Shown here piece after piece: positions 57,928 through 64,000 of a DNA stretch of 64,000 nucleotides. The translations under genes and the position numbers were made by a program. The notes beneath the pieces were generated by a model. That model had not been told where the DNA came from, did not search any database, and was given only the letters and a program-made list of their open reading frames with translations. How positions within the stretch are numbered: the first letter of the stretch is position 1; every line of letters begins with the position of its first letter. The stretch is taken from contig NZ_WBUE01000013.1 of assembly GCF_009026145.1 (NCBI RefSeq), forward strand, positions 1-64,000, in the 5' to 3' direction. The DNA is from Hyphomicrobium sp. GTDB taxonomy: Bacteria > Pseudomonadota > Alphaproteobacteria > Rhizobiales > Hyphomicrobiaceae.

Positions 57928-59421
57928 ATGCAGGACACGGCTACGGCCAGCAAAGCTAGGAACCTGATCGAGGGCGCTACCGGCCCCTGGGAGGTCATCG
58001 TCGGCCTCGAGGTGCACGCGCAGGTCGCTTCCGCCTCCAAGCTGTTTTCGGGCGCCTCTACCGAGTTCGGCGCCGAGCCCAACAGCCACGTGTCGCTGGT
58101 CGATGCGGCGATGCCGGGCATGCTGCCGGTGATCAACGCCGAGTGCATCGCGCAGGCGGTGCGCACCGGGCTCGGGCTCAGCGCCAAGATCAACTTGAAG
58201 AGCGTCTTCGACCGCAAGAACTACTTCTACCCCGATCTGCCGCAGGGCTATCAGATCAGCCAGTACAAGCAGCCGATCGTCGGCGAGGGCGAGGTCGAGA
58301 TCGACGTCGACGGCGAGACGCTCAAAGTCGGCATCGAGCGTTTGCACCTGGAGCAGGACGCCGGCAAGTCGATCCACGACCAGCACCCGGACTATTCCTA
58401 CGTCGACCTCAACCGCTCCGGCGTCGCCCTGATGGAGATCGTGTCGCGGCCCGACATGCGCTCCTCCAAACAGGCGCAGGCGTACGTGTCGAAGCTGCGC
58501 ACCATCCTGCGCTACCTCGGCACCTCGGACGCCGACATGGAGAAGGGTAACCTGCGGGCCGACGTCAACGTCTCGGTCCGGAAGCCCGGCGCCAAGCTCG
58601 GCACGCGCTGCGAGATCAAGAACGTCAACTCTATCCGCTTCATCGGCCAGGCCATCGAGACCGAGGCGCGCCGCCAGATCGACATTCTCGAAGCGGGCGG
58701 TGCCATCGACCAGGAAACGCGGCTGTTCGACCCGGGCAAGGGCGAGACGCGCTCCATGCGGAGTAAGGAGGAGGCGCACGACTATCGCTACTTCCCCGAC
58801 CCCGACCTGCTGCCGCTCGAGCTGACGATGGAATACGTCGGCGAGCTGGAGAAGAACCTGCCCGAGCTGCCCGACGCCAAGAAGCGGCGCTTCATAAAGG
58901 ACTACGAAATCACGGACTACAACGCTGGCGTTCTAGTTTCGGACAAGGCGCTCGCTGAATACTTCGAGGCTGCTTGCCAGGAAGCAGAGAAACAGAACAC
59001 GGATGCCGCCGATATCATTGCGAACTGGGTTATCAATGAGGTGCTCGGCCGCCTTAACAAGGACGGGTCGTCCATCGAAAAGTCGCCGGTCTCGCCTGCT
59101 CAACTTGGGTCAATTGTTGCTTTGATCGGAAGGGGTACCATCTCGGGCAAGATCGCCAAGGATCTGTTCGAGATCGTGTGGTCGGAGGGCGGTGACCCGG
59201 CCGAGATCGTCGAAAAGCGCGGGATGAAGCAGGTGACCGACACCGCCGCCATCGAGAAGGCGGTCGACGAGATCATCGCCGCCAACCCCGACAAGGTGGA
59301 GCAGGTGAAGGCTAAGCCGACCATGCTCGGCTGGTTCGTCGGTCAGGTGATGAAGGCCTCGGGGGGCAAGGCCAACCCGCAGGCGGTCAACGAGATCCTC
59401 AAAGCGAAGCTCGGCATCTAG
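57928..59421 (+). CDS. gatB: Glutamyl-tRNA(Gln)/aspartyl-tRNA(Asn) amidotransferase subunit B
   Basis: A 497-residue Gat[61 protein letters not shown] and [20 protein letters not shown] in the kinase domain, then helical and YqeY-like tail domains ([20 protein letters not shown]). It phosphorylates Glu-tRNA(Gln) and transfers ammonia from GatA. It is separated from gatCA by four other genes here, although on the same strand. Confidence 0.97.
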   Translation: MQDTATASKARNLIEGATGPWEVIVGLEVHAQVASASKLFSGASTEFGAEPNSHVSLVDAAMPGMLPVINAECIAQAVRTGLGLSAKINLKSVFDRKNYFYPDLPQGYQISQYKQPIVGEGEVEIDVDGETLKVGIERLHLEQDAGKSIHDQHPDYSYVDLNRSGVALMEIVSRPDMRSSKQAQAYVSKLRTILRYLGTSDADMEKGNLRADVNVSVRKPGAKLGTRCEIKNVNSIRFIGQAIETEARRQIDILEAGGAIDQETRLFDPGKGETRSMRSKEEAHDYRYFPDPDLLPLELTMEYVGELEKNLPELPDAKKRRFIKDYEITDYNAGVLVSDKALAEYFEAACQEAEKQNTDAADIIANWVINEVLGRLNKDGSSIEKSPVSPAQLGSIVALIGRGTISGKIAKDLFEIVWSEGGDPAEIVEKRGMKQVTDTAAIEKAVDEIIAANPDKVEQVKAKPTMLGWFVGQVMKASGGKANPQAVNEILKAKLGI

Positions 59422-59423
59422 TG

Positions 59424-60515
59424 ATGGCGGCCCGCACAGCGCTGACGGCGATTCGTGCGGTGGCACTCGCCGTCGTGCTTCTCAACCTTGTTGGCGCAGC
59501 ACGCGCAGAGCCGCCGGCGCTCACCAAAGAGCAGGCGGAAGCGCAGGCGGCGTATGACAAGGCGCTCGCCGACTTCAAGGCGATCCTCGCTCAGCGGCGG
59601 GCGCAGATCGACGCCAAGAAGAAGCTGCCGAACCTGCCGGGGCAGGCCGTCTACCTCGCCCGCATCAAGGTGATCTCAACCTACAAGGACCTCACCGACG
59701 CGCTGCCGGAGCGCATCGGCCGGCCCAACAAGTTCGGCGTTCCCCCGGCCTACTTCGACGCCGACATCGAGCCGCTGATCGAGGAGTACGCGGCACTGTT
59801 CAAGATCATGCAGGCGCCGCCCGCCAACGCGCAGGTCTCGCAGACGCCGTTCGAGGACGTCGCCCGCCTCGGCACGGCGATCGCGCGCGCCAAAGGCCTC
59901 GATGCCAAGACGGCGGAGGTGGCGGGCCGCATCAGTCTTGGCATCTTCTTCGCCGAGACCAACGGCAACCAGAACATCGGCAATGCCCGCTCCAACACCT
60001 ACAAGGGCAGCCTGCAGACGGGCACCTCGGAGGATCGCAGCGGACGCAGGAAGTGGGCGGCGATCAAGCCGAAGGTCGCGGCGCTCGATCCCGAGCTGGC
60101 CGCCCGCGACGACAAGGAGGAAGCGCGCGTCGGCAAAGGCGACCAGCGCTACAATCACTGGACGGCGGTGCGCAACGGCCTGATGAACGCCCACGCCGAC
60201 CTCTTCGCGCAGCTGCCCGAGATCATGCAGATGCTGCCCAACGAGATCGACCAGATGAAGGTGTTCCAGCTCATCCAGCTCATCCCGGGGCCGACGCGGG
60301 AAGCGCTCAGGTCCGGCAACTTCGAGGCCTATCGCATCACGAGCCCGAAGATCATGGGCTATCTGCGCAACAACTCGATCTTCACCTTCGGCAAGGTGGA
60401 CCGGGCGAGGAAATCGGCGACCTTCCGCGAGATCCTCGACGCCATGTGGCTGTTCGATTCCAAGTTCGAGAAGGCGCGCGCCAAGTTCACCGAGATCAAG
60501 GCCGCTCAGCGATAG
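59424..60515 (+). CDS. Secreted protein of unknown function
   Basis: A 363-residue protein with a signal peptide (about 1-28, ending AARAEPP). The mature part is helical (KEQAEAQAAYDKALADFKAI; EIMQMLPNEIDQMKVFQLIQ), with one striking segment GIFFAETNGNQNIGNARSNT, then YKGSLQTGTSED, which has a Glu in the place expected for lytic transglycosylase or lysozyme-like folds. I cannot assign a family. The ATG at 59424 lies three bases after the gatB stop, so it may be read-through translated with gatB. Confidence 0.75.
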   Translation: MAARTALTAIRAVALAVVLLNLVGAARAEPPALTKEQAEAQAAYDKALADFKAILAQRRAQIDAKKKLPNLPGQAVYLARIKVISTYKDLTDALPERIGRPNKFGVPPAYFDADIEPLIEEYAALFKIMQAPPANAQVSQTPFEDVARLGTAIARAKGLDAKTAEVAGRISLGIFFAETNGNQNIGNARSNTYKGSLQTGTSEDRSGRRKWAAIKPKVAALDPELAARDDKEEARVGKGDQRYNHWTAVRNGLMNAHADLFAQLPEIMQMLPNEIDQMKVFQLIQLIPGPTREALRSGNFEAYRITSPKIMGYLRNNSIFTFGKVDRARKSATFREILDAMWLFDSKFEKARAKFTEIKAAQR

Positions 60516-60561
60516 TAGCGGCAGCAGGTGCCAAGCAGGTCTTGGGCCTAGCGAGTATCGT

Positions 60562-61365
60562 TCAGGCGAAATCCCACGCGCCATAGCCGACGACGCTGTG
60601 CTTGTCGCCGGCAGTGTCGCCCGAATTGCACAAGGCGATCCGCTGGATCGCCAGGCCGCGCCGGCCGGCTTCGATCAAGGCGCCACGGATACCAAGATGC
60701 CCGCAGGCATCGGCTGGCCCGATGGCACGCTCGTCAAAGTCCTCGATCGCCTCGGCTGTGCGCCTATCACGGTGGCGGGCTGCCTCGTAGTCCTCGTAGT
60801 GCGAGAGGTCGGAGCTTACGACCAGCAGCGTCTTGTCGTTCCAAACCTCGGCGATCGCTGCGGCAACGGCACGGGCGGACGTCAAACCGAAGAGCAAGGG
60901 AACGATCGGCACCGTGCCGAAGATCGCCTGCAGAAACGGCAGTTCAACCTCGATCGCGTGGTCCTGCTCGTGCGCGGCGTCATTGATCACGACGCGGGCT
61001 TCGCTGACCAGCGCCTGCACGGCGTCGACGTCGACGGGCAACTCGCCAAGTGGCGTCGCGAAAGAGATGTGCGATGGCGCGGCGATCCCGTTGAACGCTA
61101 CGAAATGCGACGGGCCGACGATCACGCAGCGGTGGAACCGGTTCTTCGCGTTCGGCACACGGGCGAAGGCCCGCGCAGCGACGGACCCAGAGTAGACATA
61201 GCCTGCGTGTGGGACGATGATAGCCGAGAGGCCGGGCCGTTCGCCGCTCCGCGCGGATGCGAGGAGGCCCGACACTGTGCGGCTCAGGTTTGCCACCGAT
61301 CCCGGGTAAAACGATCCGGCAGCAACCGCGACTCGCGAGGCCTGAGCTGTGAGCTTGTGAGGCAT
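60562..61365 (-). CDS. AmmeMemoRadiSam system protein B (MEMO-like)
   Basis: A 267-residue MEMO-family protein: AVAAGSFYPGSVANLSRTVS, SAIIVPHAGYVYSGSVAARA, CVIVGPSHFVAFNGIA, EQDHAIEVELPFLQAIF and LLVVSSDLSHYEDYEAARHR. His residues in VPHAGYVYSG, GPSHF and EHS/EVELPF form the metal site of dioxygenase-related MEMO proteins. It is divergent from the radical SAM partner with only about 40 bases between starts. The system's function is unknown; protein A (AMMECR1) is not seen in the window. Confidence 0.9.
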   Translation of the reverse strand: MPHKLTAQASRVAVAAGSFYPGSVANLSRTVSGLLASARSGERPGLSAIIVPHAGYVYSGSVAARAFARVPNAKNRFHRCVIVGPSHFVAFNGIAAPSHISFATPLGELPVDVDAVQALVSEARVVINDAAHEQDHAIEVELPFLQAIFGTVPIVPLLFGLTSARAVAAAIAEVWNDKTLLVVSSDLSHYEDYEAARHRDRRTAEAIEDFDERAIGPADACGHLGIRGALIEAGRRGLAIQRIALCNSGDTAGDKHSVVGYGAWDFA

Positions 61366-61405
61366 GCCGCGGCGCCTCCTTCAGCGCTGCGCATGTTTGA
61401 ACACT

Positions 61406-62518
61406 ATGACCGATACCGAGCAATTGAAAGGCGTCGCTGGCCGTTACTGGCACCGTCTCGAGGACGGCCGCATACAGTGCGATGTCTGCCCACGCTTCTG
61501 CAAACTCAACGAGGGCCAGCGCGGTTTGTGCTTCGTGCGCGGCCGGCAAGGCGACCAGATCGTGCTCACTACCTACGGGCGCTCCTCGGGGTTCTGCGTC
61601 GATCCGATTGAGAAAAAGCCGTTAAACCATTTCCTCCCCGGAACGCCCGTACTTTCGTTCGGCACGGCCGGCTGCAACCTCACCTGCAAGTTCTGCCAGA
61701 ACTGGGACATGTCGAAGGCCCGTGCGATGGACCGGCTGCAAGACGAGGCCTCACCCGAGGATATCGTGCGCGCCGCGGTTGCCAGCGGCTCGCGCTCCAT
61801 CGCTTACACGTACAACGACCCCGTCATCTTCCTCGAATACGCGGTGGATGTCGCCAAGGTGGCTCGCCAGCACGGCATCAAGAACGTCGCCGTCACAGCG
61901 GGTTATGTCAGCCCGGGGGCACGCGAGGAGCTCTTCAGTTGGATGGACGCGGCCAACGTCGACCTGAAGGCCTTTACGGAGGAGTTCTATAGGCGGCTTT
62001 GCACCGGGCATCTTGGCGCCGTCCTCGAGACGCTCGAGTATCTAAAGCGCGAGACCACCGTTTGGTTTGAGATCACAACCCTCCTCATACCTGGACACAA
62101 CGACGGCGCGCAGGAGGTCAGAGAGTTGAGCGAGTGGGTGCTGGCGAAGCTAGGGCCGGACGTGCCGCTACACTTCACCGCCTTCCACCCAGACTACAAG
62201 ATGCTCGACGTGCCGCGCACGCCGGCTCGCACACTCATCCGCGCGCGTGACACAGCGCTTAAGGCGGGGCTCCTCTACGTCTACACCGGCAACGTGCACG
62301 ACGAGCGAGGTGGAAGCACCTACTGCCCACGCTGCGGCACGCGCGTAATCGGCCGTGACTGGTACGAAATTACCGCGTGGCGGCTCACCGCAGACGGCTG
62401 CTGCAGCGCGTGCGGCACGCCGATTCCCGGCGTCTTCGAGGCAAGCCCGGGCGACTGGGGCCAGCGGCGCATGCCAATTCAGATTGGCGATGGGTACGGC
62501 GCCGTCGCTGGGCTTTGA
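61406..62518 (+). CDS. AmmeMemoRadiSam system radical SAM enzyme
   Basis: A 370-residue radical SAM protein. The Fe-S cluster motif CNLTCKFC has Cys90, Cys94 and Cys97. An N-terminal cysteine cluster (CDVCPRFCKLNEGQRGLC) precedes it. A C-terminal ribbon (YCPRCGTRVIGRD; CCSACGTPIPG) adds further cysteines. The barrel segments YTYNDPVIFLEYAVDVAKVA and VDLKAFTEEFYRRL are typical of PflA-like activases. Its partner MEMO gene is divergent just upstream. The target radical or substrate is unknown. The frame begins at 61364, but the ATG at 61406 is the better start. Confidence 0.92.
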   Translation: MTDTEQLKGVAGRYWHRLEDGRIQCDVCPRFCKLNEGQRGLCFVRGRQGDQIVLTTYGRSSGFCVDPIEKKPLNHFLPGTPVLSFGTAGCNLTCKFCQNWDMSKARAMDRLQDEASPEDIVRAAVASGSRSIAYTYNDPVIFLEYAVDVAKVARQHGIKNVAVTAGYVSPGAREELFSWMDAANVDLKAFTEEFYRRLCTGHLGAVLETLEYLKRETTVWFEITTLLIPGHNDGAQEVRELSEWVLAKLGPDVPLHFTAFHPDYKMLDVPRTPARTLIRARDTALKAGLLYVYTGNVHDERGGSTYCPRCGTRVIGRDWYEITAWRLTADGCCSACGTPIPGVFEASPGDWGQRRMPIQIGDGYGAVAGL

Positions 62519-62603
62519 TCCCCTCTCGTGGGCCATTCACCCCACAGGTACGATCGGGTGAGCTCTATTGGCGAGGCAACAGAAGGGGCATAGGTACCGG
62601 CAG

Positions 62604-63215
62604 ATGAACGACGACGCACGCCAATACGCGCCGTCCGCGGCACGCAATCGCGACCCGATCTGGAATGTGCTGGCCCCGCATATGCCGCCGCGCGGGCTGG
62701 TGCTGGAGGTAGCGAGCGGCTCGGGCGAGCACACCCTGCACTTTGCGCGCGCGAGCGGGCCGGAGCTCATCTTCCAGCCGAGCGACCCCGATGCTGCGGC
62801 GCGCGCCAGCATCGATGCCTGGGCGGCGGCATCGGGGCTGGGCAACATCCGTCCGGCGGTCGTGCTCGACGCCGCCGCCGATGCCTGGCCCGTCGATCGC
62901 GCCGACGTCGTCGTCTGCATCAACATGATCCATATCTCGCCGTGGTCGTCGGCAGTTGGCCTCGTGCGCGGCGCGGCGCGGGTGCTGCCGGCCGGGGGGC
63001 TCCTCTTCCTCTACGGCCCATATCGGCGCTCCGGCGCGCACACGGCGCCGAGCAACGCGGCTTTCGACCTGGATCTGCGCCGGCGCAACCCCGCGTGGGG
63101 CGTGCGCGATCTCGAAACCGTGGCCGATCTCGCTGTCGCGGCCGGCTTTGCTGCGCCGCACATTGCGCCGATGCCGGCCAACAATTTCTCTCTCCTCTTC
63201 CACCGCCGGCCCTGA
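62604..63215 (+). CDS. DUF938 SAM-dependent methyltransferase-like protein
   Basis: A 203-residue protein of the DUF938 family: YAPSAARNRDPIWNVLAPHM, the glycine loop VLEVASGSGEHTLHFA, VVCINMIHISPWSSAVGLVR, and GGLLFLYGPYRRSGAHTAPS. The fold is a class I methyltransferase; the substrate is unknown. I used the ATG at 62604; a TTG at 62568 extends the frame by 12 residues. Confidence 0.9.
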   Translation: MNDDARQYAPSAARNRDPIWNVLAPHMPPRGLVLEVASGSGEHTLHFARASGPELIFQPSDPDAAARASIDAWAAASGLGNIRPAVVLDAAADAWPVDRADVVVCINMIHISPWSSAVGLVRGAARVLPAGGLLFLYGPYRRSGAHTAPSNAAFDLDLRRRNPAWGVRDLETVADLAVAAGFAAPHIAPMPANNFSLLFHRRP

Positions 63216-63369
63216 ACCGTTCCAATCCATCGGCAAACGCGCGTGTGGGGCGCTAGCGATAAGTGCCCCTTTGCCCCTGGCGCGGCTTGAAGTGTGCGGG
63301 CGCATGCTTACGTGAAAGGCGAGAAAGCATGCCCTTAGGGCATGGCTGTCGACCATAGGAGGTTGGCAC

Positions 63370-63723
63370 ATGAATCGCTTCTCGACCTTCTGGCAGGATA
63401 CGTTGAACCTCGTGCTCGGAGCGGCGCTGCTCGTCTCGCCCTGGGTGCTGGGCTTTGCGTCGGAAACGACGCCGACGTGGAATGCATTCATCGTTGGAGC
63501 CATCATCGCCGTTCTGGCGCTCGCCGCGCTGTTCGCCTTCCAGGTTTGGGAGGAATGGGTCAGCGGGGCCCTTGGCGCTTGGCTGATCATTGCACCCTGG
63601 GTGTTGGGTTTTGGCACCCACGCCACGGCCCTCTACACCCACGTGCTGATCGGCATCGCCACGCTCGTCCTGGCGTACTGGTCCACCAGCGAGCACGGCC
63701 ATCATATGGCCGCCGGAGGCTGA
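63370..63723 (+). CDS. SPW repeat membrane protein
   Basis: A 117-residue membrane protein with two SPW-type repeats (LVSPWVLGF and IAPWVLGFG), each in a transmembrane helix pair, giving four helices in all. SPW proteins are of unknown function. The ATG is preceded by AGGAGG at seven bases. A short His-rich tail (SEHGHHMAAGG) ends the protein. Confidence 0.92.
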   Translation: MNRFSTFWQDTLNLVLGAALLVSPWVLGFASETTPTWNAFIVGAIIAVLALAALFAFQVWEEWVSGALGAWLIIAPWVLGFGTHATALYTHVLIGIATLVLAYWSTSEHGHHMAAGG

Positions 63724-63847
63724 CGACGCAGTCGGGCGGGCGCTCGTTGCCCGCCCGACGTCTTGGTTGGTGATGCGCGGCGCCATGGCTGAACGGCCGT
63801 GGCGCGCGCGCACTCCGTCGCGCCACTCTTTCGAGGGAGGCGAGGTC

Positions 63848-64000
63848 ATGCGCTTCGAGGAGACCAAGGGCCATTTCGGCTTCCACCTCAAGGGCGGTCG
63901 GGACGAGCCGCATCCCTGCGATCTGGCGGTACAGTTCTACGTCAGGTCGAGCGCCTTGAGCCGGCAAGCGGATCTCGCCATATCGCCGGCCCTGTGGAGC
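63848..64000 (+). CDS. Unidentified protein, 5' end only
   Basis: The first 51 residues, MRFEETKGHFGFHLKGGRDE, then PHPCDLAVQFYVRSSALSRQ and ADLAISPALW, run off the right edge. GGGAGGCGAGG precedes the ATG. An in-frame ATG at 63785 exists but lacks a ribosome site. I do not recognise the family from this fragment. Confidence 0.55.
   Translation, partial: MRFEETKGHFGFHLKGGRDEPHPCDLAVQFYVRSSALSRQADLAISPALWS

Overview
The window is one contiguous high-GC piece of an alphaproteobacterial chromosome, most likely from the order Hyphomicrobiales (Rhizobiales). Evidence for this is the gene order divK-pleD-rpmG-DUF983-rnr-topA-dprA-plsY-pyrC'-pyrB, the phasin-clpS-clpA and ruvX/gatCAB neighbourhoods, an EipB-type periplasmic protein, bactofilin, a CtrA-like box in front of divK, and a truncated-type bifunctional PutA. 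I cannot fix the genus from sequence alone. No tRNA, rRNA, CRISPR array, integrase or transposase gene was recognised.

Layout. 1-7640: an RhlE-like RNA helicase running off the left edge, AqpZ, a membrane desaturase, a tiny membrane protein, an L,D-transpeptidase with a degenerate second domain, a DJ-1/PfpI protein and a SRPBCC protein. 7659-9246: a small AT-richer island bounded by two copies of the parE 3' end. It carries a toxin-like gene, an HTH gene and a DUF6941-like gene. 9244-17470: parE, panC, putA, two bulged palindromes, then a VWA-like/J-domain gene pair. 17480-23050: a REP-type inverted pair, a D-Ala-D-Ala carboxypeptidase with SPOR domain, a phasin, clpS and clpA. 23190-24605: a two-gene cassette that reads as type II Thoeris antiphage defence (TM-macro ThsA plus TIR ThsB). 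24700-30370: an accessory stretch with an APC permease, a secreted Tyr-rich protein, a phosphorylase-methyltransferase pair, a SHOCT protein, an ArsR-rhodanese regulator and another methyltransferase.

30371-47640 is conserved core: HIT, a FemAB-like GNAT protein, GDPD, RidA, EipB, DUF3572, the cell-cycle pair DivK-PleD, then L33, DUF983, RNase R, topoisomerase I, DprA, PlsY and a dihydroorotase-like protein lacking its HxH metal motif, translationally coupled to PyrB. 47769-64000: AidB, a PcfJ-like protein, RuvX, a membrane-fused spermidine-synthase-like protein, GatC-GatA, a chorismate mutase-like protein, a second L,D-transpeptidase, bactofilin, GatB, a secreted orphan, the AmmeMemoRadiSam B and radical SAM pair, a DUF938 methyltransferase, a SPW-repeat protein and the start of an unidentified gene.

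The points most worth following are the Thoeris cassette, the parE-tail duplication around the toxin-like island, the twin CTAGTGT palindromes, the structured non-coding stretch between pleD and rpmG, and the non-catalytic dihydroorotase.
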